From positions 1 through 48,871 of the forward strand of contig JAVBYJ010000008.1 in the NCBI GenBank assembly GCA_030824075.1: a stretch of DNA of 48,871 bases. The letters are read 5' to 3'. The position numbers were made by a program, and so were the translations under genes. Origin of the DNA: Geothrix sp. (GTDB taxonomy: Bacteria > Acidobacteriota > Holophagae > Holophagales > Holophagaceae). Below, piece by piece: positions 17,405 to 24,729 of this stretch; within the stretch, counting starts at the first letter, position 1, and every line of letters begins with the position of its first letter. The notes below the pieces were generated by a model. That model saw nothing but the letters and a program-made list of their open reading frames with translations, was not told the DNA's origin and did not search any database.

Positions 17405-18867
17405 TGACCGGCTTCGCGCAGGGTCTCCTGAGTGCGCTCCTCCGGGATGCGCACCTCATGGCGCCCCAACTCTTCCTCATGACCGTGGCCACCTTGATGC
17501 TGTGGCCCGGTGATCTCTTCTTCAACCGGAACGAGAAACACAAGTGGGCACCCATCACCCTGGTGATCCTGGCGATCACGGCGGTGCTGGTCACGCGGGT
17601 TCCTGATGGTGAAGGTTTCTCCCGCATGTTCCGCATGGACGGGCTCACCCGAGGGTTCCAGATGCTTTGCCTGCTGGGTGCCGCCGGCACCGTGGCCCTG
17701 AGCGTGCGGCTGCTCGACAGCCTCAAGCAGCAGACGGTGGAGTACTACGCCCTGATCCTGTTTTCCCTCGCCGGGATGCTCTTCCTCTGCGGGGCCTCGG
17801 ATCTGATCTCGGTCTACTTCAGCATCGAGCTGATGGCCATCTGCATCTACATCCTGGTGGCTTATCTGCGGGACCGGGCCACCAGCGTGGAAGCGGGCAT
17901 GAAATATTTTCTGCTGGGTGCCTTCTCCAGCGGCATCCTCGTCTACGGGATCAGCCTGATCTATGGTGCAGCGGGTGGCGTCACGACGAATCTCGCGGAC
18001 CTAAATCTGGCTCTGGCCCTCACGCCAACCACCAGCAACCTGCTGGTCTACACGGGCGTCCTGATGGTGCTGGTGGGCATGGCCTTCAAAGTCGCAGCGG
18101 TCCCCTTCCACATGTGGTCGCCTGATGCCTACGAAGGTGCCCCCACACCCATTACCGCCTTCATGGCGACCGCGCCCAAAGCCGCGGCCATGGCGGCCTT
18201 CCTCCGCGTCTTCGGCACGGGTTTCCATGGCGTATCCAGCGAGTGGGTGCTGCCCCTCAGCTACGTCGCGGGCGCCAGCATGATCCTCGGCAATGTCGCC
18301 GCCGTGAGGCAGGAGAGCATGAAGCGCCTGCTGGCCTACTCCAGCATCGCCCATGTGGGCTACATGCTCTTGGGTGTGCTCTCGGGTGATCCCAAGGCTG
18401 GTGCCCAGGCCGTCTGGCTCTACATGCTCATCTACATCGTGATGAACACCGGTGCTTTCGCCGTGGTGATCTATCTCCAGGGCAAGGGCGAGGGTGAACG
18501 CATCGAGGACTTCAAGGGTCTGGGTCGCAAACATCCCGTGCTGGCCTTCGCCATGATGGTCTTCCTGCTCAGCCTGGCAGGCATCCCGCCCCTGGTGGGC
18601 TTCTTTGGGAAGTTCTACCTCTTCAAGTTGGCCATCGAGCAGGGCTTCGTCACCCTCACCGTCATCGCGCTGCTCACCAGTGCCGTGAGTGCTTACTACT
18701 ACCTGGGTGTGGTGAAGGAAATGTATTTCAAGGAACCTGAGGGTGAAGCCGCTCCGATGGGCGCCGCCCAGGTCTTCATCGTGACCTTGGCCTGCGCCCT
18801 GGTCCTGGTGGGCACCGCCTTCGGGCCCTGGTTGCTGGACTGGGCCGACAAGATCTTCTGGGTGTGA
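17404..18867 (+). CDS. nuoN: NADH-quinone oxidoreductase subunit N
   Basis: 487 residues, the normal NuoN length. Motifs include FSIELMAICIYILVAYLRD (with the conserved Glu), KVAAVPFHMWSPDAYEGAPTP and LLAYSSIAHVGYML. It is the third antiporter-like proton pump. ATG 17404 overlaps the nuoM stop (TGATG). It is the last gene of the nuo run and is followed by a palindrome and a terminator. No NADH-module gene follows. Confidence 0.95.
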   Translation: MTGFAQGLLSALLRDAHLMAPQLFLMTVATLMLWPGDLFFNRNEKHKWAPITLVILAITAVLVTRVPDGEGFSRMFRMDGLTRGFQMLCLLGAAGTVALSVRLLDSLKQQTVEYYALILFSLAGMLFLCGASDLISVYFSIELMAICIYILVAYLRDRATSVEAGMKYFLLGAFSSGILVYGISLIYGAAGGVTTNLADLNLALALTPTTSNLLVYTGVLMVLVGMAFKVAAVPFHMWSPDAYEGAPTPITAFMATAPKAAAMAAFLRVFGTGFHGVSSEWVLPLSYVAGASMILGNVAAVRQESMKRLLAYSSIAHVGYMLLGVLSGDPKAGAQAVWLYMLIYIVMNTGAFAVVIYLQGKGEGERIEDFKGLGRKHPVLAFAMMVFLLSLAGIPPLVGFFGKFYLFKLAIEQGFVTLTVIALLTSAVSAYYYLGVVKEMYFKEPEGEAAPMGAAQVFIVTLACALVLVGTAFGPWLLDWADKIFWV

Positions 18868-18884
18868 TGTTCTCCGGGGGTTCC

Positions 18885-18908
18885 CCCCGCAACGCATGCG
18901 TTGCGGGG
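18885..18908. repeat. perfect 24-bp palindrome after nuoN
   Basis: CCCCGCAACGCA (18885-18896) is followed directly by its exact reverse complement (18897-18908), 17 bases past the nuoN stop. There is no T-tract, so it is not by itself an intrinsic terminator. It could stabilise the nuo mRNA 3' end or belong to a dispersed palindrome family. Confidence 0.85.
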
Positions 18909-18949
18909 ATCTAAGGTCGCGCTGGCGCATACCTCCGGACCCCCGCGCG

Positions 18950-18980
18950 AAAGGTCGGCGAAGCCGGCCTTTCCCTTTTT
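18950..18980 (+). terminator. intrinsic terminator of the nuo operon
   Basis: AAAGGTCGGC (18950-18959), a GAA loop, then GCCGGCCTTT (18963-18972) form a ten-pair stem with one G-U pair. CCC and five T follow (18976-18980). It lies 83 bases past nuoN and before the atp genes, so the two operons are probably transcribed separately. Confidence 0.75.
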
Positions 18981-19053
18981 CCGCCTGGGGGTCCCGAGCT
19001 GCGCACCCACCGGCCTTCTGCTTGTACCTCCCACCCAGGCTTACACTTGGGGG

Positions 19054-19067
19054 ACGGCTCGAGCCGT
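19054..19067. promoter_or_regulatory. 14-bp palindrome upstream of the atp genes, possible operator or hairpin
   Basis: ACGGCTC followed by its exact reverse complement GAGCCGT, ending 15 bases before the GTG of the first atp gene. It could be a regulator site or a 5' leader element. No flanking promoter with good spacing could be assigned; a TACACT at 19042-19047 is a possible -10. Confidence 0.3.
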
Positions 19068-19082
19068 GTCTTTGGAGCCAGG

Positions 19083-19370
19083 GTGATCTTCAAGCGCAAT
19101 GAGGGGGCGGATCCGGGGGAGCGGGCCCTCTGGGGCGACCTCATGTCCCTCGGCTTCACCTTTCCCCTCTGCATTACCCTGGGCTTCTTCCTAGGGCGCT
19201 GGGTTGGGAGCTGGTTCGGGCTTCCCGCCACGGGCCAGTGGGTGGGCCTTGCCTGGGGCATCGCTGCGGCCTTCTGGGAGCTCTATAAGGTGAACCGGCG
19301 CATGGCCCGGCGGGATGAGGCGGAACTCAAGCGCCTGCAGGAAGAGAAGGGGCCGGATGAACGAGGGTGA
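19083..19370 (+). CDS. AtpZ/AtpI-like ATP synthase accessory protein
   Basis: 95 residues with two hydrophobic segments, FTFPLCITLGFFLGRWVGSWFGL and VGLAWGIAAAFWELYKV. The following charged tail, MARRDEAELKRLQEEKG, is typical of the AtpZ (F0F1-ATPase accessory, proposed Mg/Ca transport) family that leads many atp operons. GTG 19083 is chosen because GGAG lies just upstream and the sequence becomes protein-like there; an upstream in-frame start at 19047 adds an unconserved leader across the palindrome. It overlaps the next gene by 14 bases. Function follows from family and context. Confidence 0.7.
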   Translation: MIFKRNEGADPGERALWGDLMSLGFTFPLCITLGFFLGRWVGSWFGLPATGQWVGLAWGIAAAFWELYKVNRRMARRDEAELKRLQEEKGPDERG

Positions 19371-19743
19371 GGACCACCTGCATCGGGTCACCGGGGCCAT
19401 GATCCTGCTGACCGTCTTGGGGCTCCCTCTCTGGGGTTTTCTGCGTTCCTGGACCGCAGCCTTGGCGTTCGGTGTGGGAGCGGTGGCCAGCCTTGTCTTC
19501 TGGACCCTCCATCGCGTCCTGACGACGCGCATGCTGACCCCCTCGGTGCGCCGGAGATGGCTCTACGGGTTCCTGTCCATGGGCAAACTGGCGTTGATCG
19601 CCCTGGTGCTGCGTGGGATGATGGGGAGATACCCGGCGGAAGCCTTGCCGCTGGCCATGGGAGTGCTCCTCTTTGTGGCTGGCATCCTTCTGGAAGCGAT
19701 CCGTCTGGCTTTCCAGAAACCCGAAGCTACGCCGCCTGATTGA
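19357..19743 (+). CDS. atpI: ATP synthase protein I (AtpI/UncI-like)
   Basis: 128 residues with four hydrophobic spans separated by short basic loops, as in the ATP synthase I family that helps assemble the c-ring. Starts at ATG 19357 inside the end of the AtpZ-like gene and ends 12 bases before atpB. Sequence conservation in this family is low, so the call rests on size, topology and position directly before atpB. Confidence 0.7.
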   Translation: MNEGEDHLHRVTGAMILLTVLGLPLWGFLRSWTAALAFGVGAVASLVFWTLHRVLTTRMLTPSVRRRWLYGFLSMGKLALIALVLRGMMGRYPAEALPLAMGVLLFVAGILLEAIRLAFQKPEATPPD

Positions 19744-19755
19744 GGTTCGACCGAG

Positions 19756-20487
19756 ATGGAACACCACGCATCGTTATTCGCCAAGTGGCTCACCCAGGTC
19801 CTGGGGCTGGCTCAGCACCCCTGGCCGGGATTCGCCCATGGGGCGGCCCTGTCCGTGTTAGAGCGCTACGACCACCTGCTGAATGCGGCCCTGGCGGCCC
19901 TGCTCGCCATGCTGCTCACCACCTTGGTGCGCAGGAACCTGACCCGAATCCCAGGCCCCTTCCAGCAGGTCTTTGAAGGCGTGGTGGGTGGCCTGAAGGA
20001 CATGATCAACGACAACATCGCCCACCACGGGGAGAATTACCTGCCCTTCATCGGGACCATGGCCCTATTCGTTTTCTTCAACAATCTGTTCGGCCTGCTC
20101 CCGGGGCTCAGTCCTGGCACCAGCAACTGGAACGTCACCCTGGGTGCGGCTCTGGTGGTGTTTGGGTATTACAATTTCCACGGCATGAGGGAACAGGGCT
20201 TTGTGAAGTACTGGGCCCACTTCGCCGGCCCCATCTGGTGGCTGGCGCCCCTCATGTTCCCCCTCGAGATCCTGGGCCTGCTCAGCCGCATCCTCAGCCA
20301 CTCCCTGCGTCTCTTCGGCAACATCGCAGGTGAGCATGTGGTGGCGGGCATCTTCTTCGGTCTGATGCCGATCCTGCTGCCCGTGCCCATGATGTTCCTG
20401 GGCCTCTTCTTCGGCCTGATCCAGACCTTCGTGTTCACGATGCTCGCCACGATCTACCTGAGCGGCGCAGTTTCACACGAACATTGA
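19756..20487 (+). CDS. atpB: F1Fo ATP synthase subunit a
   Basis: 243 residues with five or six membrane spans. The signature [15 protein letters not shown] contains the essential Arg that faces the c-ring, and [19 protein letters not shown] closes the protein, as in family members. It provides the half-channels for ion flow. ATG 19756 is 12 bases after atpI. Downstream lies a 152-base gap full of hairpins before atpE. The genes for subunits b, delta, alpha, gamma, beta and epsilon are not in the window. Confidence 0.95.
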   Translation: MEHHASLFAKWLTQVLGLAQHPWPGFAHGAALSVLERYDHLLNAALAALLAMLLTTLVRRNLTRIPGPFQQVFEGVVGGLKDMINDNIAHHGENYLPFIGTMALFVFFNNLFGLLPGLSPGTSNWNVTLGAALVVFGYYNFHGMREQGFVKYWAHFAGPIWWLAPLMFPLEILGLLSRILSHSLRLFGNIAGEHVVAGIFFGLMPILLPVPMMFLGLFFGLIQTFVFTMLATIYLSGAVSHEH

Positions 20488-20498
20488 TGTTGATGCTG

Positions 20499-20523
20499 CC
20501 CGGGGGGCTATTTGCTCCCCGGG
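20499..20523 (+). other. stem-loop 1 in the atpB-atpE gap
   Basis: CCCGGGGGGC (20499-20508), loop TATTT, then GCTCCCCGGG (20514-20523): a ten-pair stem with one G-U pair, starting 11 bases after the atpB stop. No T-tract follows. It may protect or attenuate the atpB mRNA 3' end. Confidence 0.7.
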
Positions 20524-20530
20524 ACCCCCA

Positions 20531-20563
20531 ATGCGGCTCCCAGGCGAAGCCTGATCCCCGCAT
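20531..20563 (+). other. stem-loop 2 in the atpB-atpE gap
   Basis: Outer stem ATGCGG (20531-20536) with CCGCAT (20558-20563) and inner stem CAGGC (20541-20545) with GCCTG (20549-20553), closed by a GAA loop and separated by four-base internal loops. The GGC-GAA-GCC core resembles the terminator after nuoN. A third weaker hairpin (GGGG/CCCC) lies near 20597-20614. Confidence 0.6.
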
Positions 20564-20639
20564 TCCGACTTCGATTCCGCTTTACCTTCACCGTCCTGGG
20601 GATTCCGAACCCCCTGGGCCAACCCCAAGGAGCACCACC

Positions 20640-20936
20640 ATGAAGAAGTTCCTCACCACCGCCTTCCTGTTCACCCTGGCCGCCGTGGCCTTTGCGCAGG
20701 GCGCTCCCGCCGTGCAGAAGAGCCTCTTCGAGGGCCAGTATGTGGCTCACCTCTCCCTCGCCATCGCCGCCGCCGGTTGCGGTCTGGCTCAGGGCAAGGC
20801 TGTGGTCGCCGCTTGCGAGGGCGTGGCCCGCAACCCCCAGGCCGCCGGTAACATCCGCACCACCATGATCATCGGCCTGGCCCTCATCGAGGCCCTCGTG
20901 ATCTACGTGCTCGTCGCTGCCTTCGCCATCAAGTAG
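20640..20936 (+). CDS. atpE: F1Fo ATP synthase subunit c, with N-terminal signal-like segment
   Basis: 98 residues against about 75-85 for most c subunits. An extra N-terminal segment ([21 protein letters not shown]) looks like a cleavable signal peptide, ending in an AFAQ-type site. The c hairpin follows: a first helix with AQGKAV, a polar loop ARNPQA, and a second helix with the ion-binding Glu in [10 protein letters not shown]. The residues after this Glu are Ala-Leu rather than Ser-Thr, which indicates proton rather than sodium coupling. ATG 20640 has AAGGAG at 20627-20632. It is separated from atpB by hairpins, fitting the need for many c copies per enzyme. Confidence 0.93.
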   Translation: MKKFLTTAFLFTLAAVAFAQGAPAVQKSLFEGQYVAHLSLAIAAAGCGLAQGKAVVAACEGVARNPQAAGNIRTTMIIGLALIEALVIYVLVAAFAIK

Positions 20937-20954
20937 GCTCATCGCGTTCCCAGC

Positions 20955-20990
20955 GGGGCGTCCAGGACCTGGACGCCCCGTTTATTTATG
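20955..20990 (+). terminator. intrinsic terminator after atpE
   Basis: GGGGCGTCCA (20955-20964), loop GGACC, TGGACGCCCC (20970-20979), then G and TTTATTTATG. A perfect ten-pair GC-rich stem with a T-rich tail, 19 bases after the atpE stop. It ends the Fo transcript, so no other atp gene follows. Confidence 0.88.
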
Positions 20991-21013
20991 ATTTCCCAGA
21001 CGAGCCGATGTAG

Positions 21014-22195
21014 ATGCTGGACACCATGAAACACAACGACCTGTTCCCCATGCCACCGGAAGTCACCCAGGTGATCCTGGGAGGCGGTTCGTCCATCGAC
21101 CTGGATTCGCTCCGGATTCATTCGCCGGGGGAGGCCTGGAACTTCGCCCTGAACTACGGCTACGACATGGGCATCCCGGTCCAGCGGGCAGCCGTCATGC
21201 GGGTCTACGAGGACGCCGTGGACTTCCTGGAAGGGGTGGTTCTGGATGGCACGAATCTCCATGTTCCGCTTGAGGTGCGCGACCTCCAGGACCCTCTCGA
21301 TTTGCTGAGCTGGGCCTCGGACCGCCCTCGAAACGCCCGGGGTCGCTGGTCCTGCGCCATCCTGCGGGTGATGCACACGCTCTTTCATGTGGATCACAAT
21401 GTGAACCTGCGGTTCCTCCCGGAGATCCAGCGTCAGGTCTTTGGCCGCTATGACCAGTACCTGGTCTGCGAGGAGGGTCGTTGGTGTCTGCGGGGGGCCT
21501 ACGAGGTGCCCCTGGTGGCCGTGGAACGCAAGGAGAACAAGGATCGCGTGTCCATGCTCCTGAAGATGCTGCATAAGCCAGAAAACGTGGCGGAGACCAT
21601 CTACGATCAGATCGGCATCCGCTTCGTCGCTGAGGATCAGTTGGGGGTGCTCATGGTCATCCGCTTCTTGCTTGACCATCACGTCCTGATGCCGACCCAC
21701 ATCAAGCCCAGCCGGAGTCGGAATCTGATGATCGACATGGAGGCATTGGCCGCCTGGAGCGAATCCATGCCGCCGTTCTTCCGGATCCAGGATCTGGGGA
21801 TAGAGGAACGAAAGACCCTGAGCCGCACCCTTGCCTTAAAGACGCCAGGGAAAGACCAGAACCCCTTTTCCAGCAAGGAATACTCTGCGATCCAGTTCAC
21901 AGCGCGAACGCTGGTGCGCCTTCCCAGCCCCGCCTCCAAAGCTTTGGAGACCCTCCAGACCCGGCTTCAGACCATGGGGGATACCGAGCTGTCGGACCTC
22001 GCCCGCATTCCGGAGTTGATCCAGGATCAGGAGGAGTTTACTTTCTTCTTCGCACATGAAGTCCAAGTGATGGAACAATCAGGGTTTCAAAGCTCCAGAA
22101 CCGGTCCGGCCTCCCATTCGGAATACAAACAGCGCCAGCGTGATGCCGCAAGGCGTCGAGTGCTTCAGGGAATCATTCAGGAGGAACCATGCTGA
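21014..22195 (+). CDS. uncharacterised protein, possibly of the TIGR04552-type family
   Basis: 393 residues, soluble, no signal peptide or membrane span. I do not recognise a proven function. The middle (roughly 165-240) reads VPLVAVERKENKDR, then AETIYDQIGIRFVAEDQ, then LMPTHIKPSRSRN. Its order of a basic strand, an I-x-D-x-x-G-I-R-F strand and a K-P-S-R-S loop recalls the RelA/SpoT nucleotidyltransferase fold, but this is a by-eye resemblance only. Similar proteins are known from Myxococcota under an uncharacterised TIGR family. Start ATG 21014 has no strong ribosome site; ATG 21026 is an alternative. The end overlaps the STAS gene by seven bases, so it is translationally coupled to a partner-switching cluster. 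Confidence 0.6.
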   Translation: MLDTMKHNDLFPMPPEVTQVILGGGSSIDLDSLRIHSPGEAWNFALNYGYDMGIPVQRAAVMRVYEDAVDFLEGVVLDGTNLHVPLEVRDLQDPLDLLSWASDRPRNARGRWSCAILRVMHTLFHVDHNVNLRFLPEIQRQVFGRYDQYLVCEEGRWCLRGAYEVPLVAVERKENKDRVSMLLKMLHKPENVAETIYDQIGIRFVAEDQLGVLMVIRFLLDHHVLMPTHIKPSRSRNLMIDMEALAAWSESMPPFFRIQDLGIEERKTLSRTLALKTPGKDQNPFSSKEYSAIQFTARTLVRLPSPASKALETLQTRLQTMGDTELSDLARIPELIQDQEEFTFFFAHEVQVMEQSGFQSSRTGPASHSEYKQRQRDAARRRVLQGIIQEEPC

Positions 22196-22527
22196 ACATC
22201 CAGACCCGCCAAGAAGGCACCGCATCTGTGGTGTCGATCCAAGGCAAGGTCAACTTCGAGGTGACCGCCCAGCTGCGGGATGTGATCCGCGAGACGGTGG
22301 CCACGGCCCAGCCGAAGCTCCTGGTGATCAACCTGGAGGGGGTCAGTTTTATCGATTCCTCGGGCCTTGGCCTTCTGGTGGCCGCGCGGAACAGTGTGGA
22401 CAAGTCCGGCGGGAAGCTCCACCTCTGTTGCCTCCCCGCACCGGTGAAGAAGACGTTCGATCAAACCAATCTCACGAACTATTTCTCCATCTTCGCCACG
22501 GAGCAGGATGCGCTCCGCGGCACCTGA
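22189..22527 (+). CDS. STAS-domain anti-sigma factor antagonist (SpoIIAA/RsbV-like)
   Basis: 112 residues, a single STAS domain. The phosphorylation site motif FIDSSGLGLL is present near residues 55-64; the first or second Ser would be phosphorylated by an anti-sigma kinase and dephosphorylated by a PP2C phosphatase. The gene following encodes exactly such a phosphatase, and overlaps it by 20 bases. GGAGG lies directly before ATG 22189. No RsbW/SpoIIAB-type kinase gene is in the cluster, so the cognate kinase is elsewhere or of another type. Confidence 0.9.
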   Translation: MLNIQTRQEGTASVVSIQGKVNFEVTAQLRDVIRETVATAQPKLLVINLEGVSFIDSSGLGLLVAARNSVDKSGGKLHLCCLPAPVKKTFDQTNLTNYFSIFATEQDALRGT

Positions 22528-23713
22528 CCGACAGCCGCCCATTCGCATGGCCAAGGGCGTCGTCCTGGTGGTGGATGATGAAGCACCCATCCGGGATATT
22601 CTCAGCTTCTACCTTAAACGGGCGGGCTATCAGGTCCTGACCGCGGGCCATGGCCTGGAGGCGCTCGATGAGATGAGCCGGTCCAGACCGGATCTCATCA
22701 TTTCGGATTTGCGCATGCCCGAGATGCCGGGCGATGAGCTATGCAAGCGCGTCAAGAGCGACCCCGCGACGCGCGATGTCTACTTCATCATCCTTTCCGC
22801 GATGGATGGCACGGCCTCGCGGATTGGCGGCCTGTCTCTGGGCGCCGACGACATGATCCCTAAGCCCTTCCACGCCCAGGAAGTGCTGGCGAAGGTGGAA
22901 TCCACCTTCCGCCTGATCGCCATGCAGAAGGAGATCAAGCGCCAGAACAAGGAACTGACGGCTTTTCAGGAGCGTGTCCGAGAGGAGATGGAACTGGCGG
23001 CGGCCCTCCAGATGGGCCTGCTCCCAAAGCTCCCAGGGGAGGCGCCCTGCGTGCGCTACACCCACCGCTACCTTCCCGCAGCGGGCATCGGCGGTGACAT
23101 CTACGCCGTGGTGCCGCTTCCCGAGGGAAACACGGCCATGATGATCGCGGATGTCAGTGGACACGGCGTGACCGCCGCGCTCATCTCGGCCATGGTGAAA
23201 ACCTCCTTTGAAAATCAGGTGCGGCTGGGCGGAGAGCCTTTGGCCTGGGCCCACGGCATGAACGAGGACCTCTGCCGGTCCACCCTGGCCGAGCAGTTCG
23301 CCACCGCCTGGCTGGGCCGACTCGACCCCGCCACGAACCACCTTCGGTATGTGGTGGCGGGCCACTGCGCCCCGCTGCGCATCGTCGGAGGGGCCAAGGG
23401 TGGACTCCAGCGCTCCGAGGTGCTGCGAGGCAAGGGTTTCATGCTGGGCCTCGACCCCCAACTCCCCTTTGTGGAGCATGACGCGGAATTCCTGCCGGGG
23501 GATCGTCTGGTGCTCTACACCGATGGTCTGGTGGAGGTGGAGCGGGGAGACCGCACCATGCTGGAAGAGGCCGGTTTACGCCGCATCTGTGCGGAGCTTC
23601 CGGCGGGGGCCGAGGAAGCCGCCGATTCCGTCATTGCCCAGGCCCGGGCCTTCAATCAGCCCGCGGTCTTTGTGGATGACGTGACCCTGGTGGTCCTGGA
23701 CCGGAAACCTTAA
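22508..23713 (+). CDS. response regulator with PP2C (SpoIIE/RsbU-type) phosphatase output
   Basis: 401 residues. Receiver domain about 17-130: acidic pair Asp23-Asp24, phospho-acceptor Asp67 (IISDLRMPEMPG), Ser97 and Lys119 (PKPF). A coiled linker (about 135-175) leads to a PP2C/SpoIIE phosphatase domain with GGDIYAV, ADVSGHG, YTDGLVEVE and DDVTLVVL metal-binding motifs. It likely dephosphorylates the STAS protein encoded just upstream when its receiver is phosphorylated. ATG 22508 has GGAG at 22500-22503; ATG 22547 (MAKGVVLV) is a plausible shorter start. No histidine kinase is next to it. The last four bases overlap the convergent hldD gene. Confidence 0.9.
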   Translation: MRSAAPDRQPPIRMAKGVVLVVDDEAPIRDILSFYLKRAGYQVLTAGHGLEALDEMSRSRPDLIISDLRMPEMPGDELCKRVKSDPATRDVYFIILSAMDGTASRIGGLSLGADDMIPKPFHAQEVLAKVESTFRLIAMQKEIKRQNKELTAFQERVREEMELAAALQMGLLPKLPGEAPCVRYTHRYLPAAGIGGDIYAVVPLPEGNTAMMIADVSGHGVTAALISAMVKTSFENQVRLGGEPLAWAHGMNEDLCRSTLAEQFATAWLGRLDPATNHLRYVVAGHCAPLRIVGGAKGGLQRSEVLRGKGFMLGLDPQLPFVEHDAEFLPGDRLVLYTDGLVEVERGDRTMLEEAGLRRICAELPAGAEEAADSVIAQARAFNQPAVFVDDVTLVVLDRKP

Positions 23714-24645
23714 AGATCCGCCAGCGTGGCCGCGATGCCCGCTTCCATCTCAGTGAAAGCGGCTCGGTAGCCGGCCTCCCGAAGGCTGCGCACGTCCGCC
23801 TGGGTGAAGCTCTGGTACTTGCCGCGCAGGTCGTCGGGGAAGGGGATGTACTCAATGCGGCCCTGGCCCAGGTGCGCGATGAGGGCCCGCGCGATGTCGT
23901 TGAAGCTGCGGGCCCGGCCTGTTCCTGCGTTGACGATGGCCTTCGCCATGCCCGCGCTGCCGAAATGGAGATTGATCGCCACGATGTCACCCACGAAGAC
24001 GAAGTCGCGCTGCTGCTCTCCGTCCCCGAATCCATCCGTACCCTGGAAGAGGCGGCACGCACCTGTTTCGATGAGTTGGCGGAGCAGCTGGTGCAGGACG
24101 GACATCATGCGTCCCTTGTGATGCTCCCGCGGGCCGAAGACATTGAAGTAGCGCAGACCCACCACAGGGCTCTGGATGGCGGGCAGGAGGCTGCGCACGT
24201 GCTGGTCGAAGGCCAGCTTGGAGTACCCGTAGACGTTCAGCGGAGCTTCGTTCTTCGGCACCGGCTCGAAGTCTGCGCTGGCCCCGTAGGTGGCGGCGCT
24301 GCTGGCATAGACCAGAGGGGCCTTGCGGGCCAGGCACCAATGGAGCAGGGCCTTCGAATCGCCGTAGTTGTTCGCCATCATGTAGCATCCGTCGGATTCC
24401 ATCGTGTCGGAGCAGGCGCCGTTGTGAAACACGGCCTCTGGCCGCAGGTCCAGCGTTCCGGCGTTAAGCCGGGCGCGGAATTCGCGCTTGTCCATGTAGT
24501 CCGACAGCGTAAGGTCTGCCAGGTTCCGAGCCTTCTCACCGCGCGTCAGATTGTCCACCACGAGGATATCGGTGTGGCCTCGCCGGTTCAGTTCCCGCAC
24601 AAGGTTGCTGCCCACGAATCCCGCGCCACCCGTGACGATGAACAT
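23710..24645 (-). CDS. hldD: ADP-L-glycero-D-manno-heptose-6-epimerase
   Basis: 311 residues, extended short-chain dehydrogenase fold. NADP-binding TGGAGFVGSNLV is at 5-16. HNGACSDTME and YGYSK (the catalytic Tyr and Lys near 139-143) are present, as is YFNVFGPREHHKGRM, a strong HldD signature. The C-terminus has the NAGTGRARSFNDIA pattern. It makes the L,D-heptose precursor for the LPS inner core, so the cell is a diderm. It is convergent with the phosphatase gene (four-base overlap). Two LPS-type glycosyltransferases lie about 2.5 kb away on the same strand. Confidence 0.92.
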   Translation of the reverse strand: MFIVTGGAGFVGSNLVRELNRRGHTDILVVDNLTRGEKARNLADLTLSDYMDKREFRARLNAGTLDLRPEAVFHNGACSDTMESDGCYMMANNYGDSKALLHWCLARKAPLVYASSAATYGASADFEPVPKNEAPLNVYGYSKLAFDQHVRSLLPAIQSPVVGLRYFNVFGPREHHKGRMMSVLHQLLRQLIETGACRLFQGTDGFGDGEQQRDFVFVGDIVAINLHFGSAGMAKAIVNAGTGRARSFNDIARALIAHLGQGRIEYIPFPDDLRGKYQSFTQADVRSLREAGYRAAFTEMEAGIAATLADL

Positions 24646-24729
24646 GCCGACTCCTTGGTTCCAAATCAGAATACTGGTTCCCGATGGGCGGTGCGCTTCA
24701 GCGGAGTCTGATCGATGCGCCGGTACTGC

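Noticed and set aside
20640..20936. Sodium-coupled ATP synthase
   Set aside because: Although a Gln lies at the helix-1 position, the residues after the key Glu are Ala-Leu, not Ser-Thr as in sodium-type c rings.
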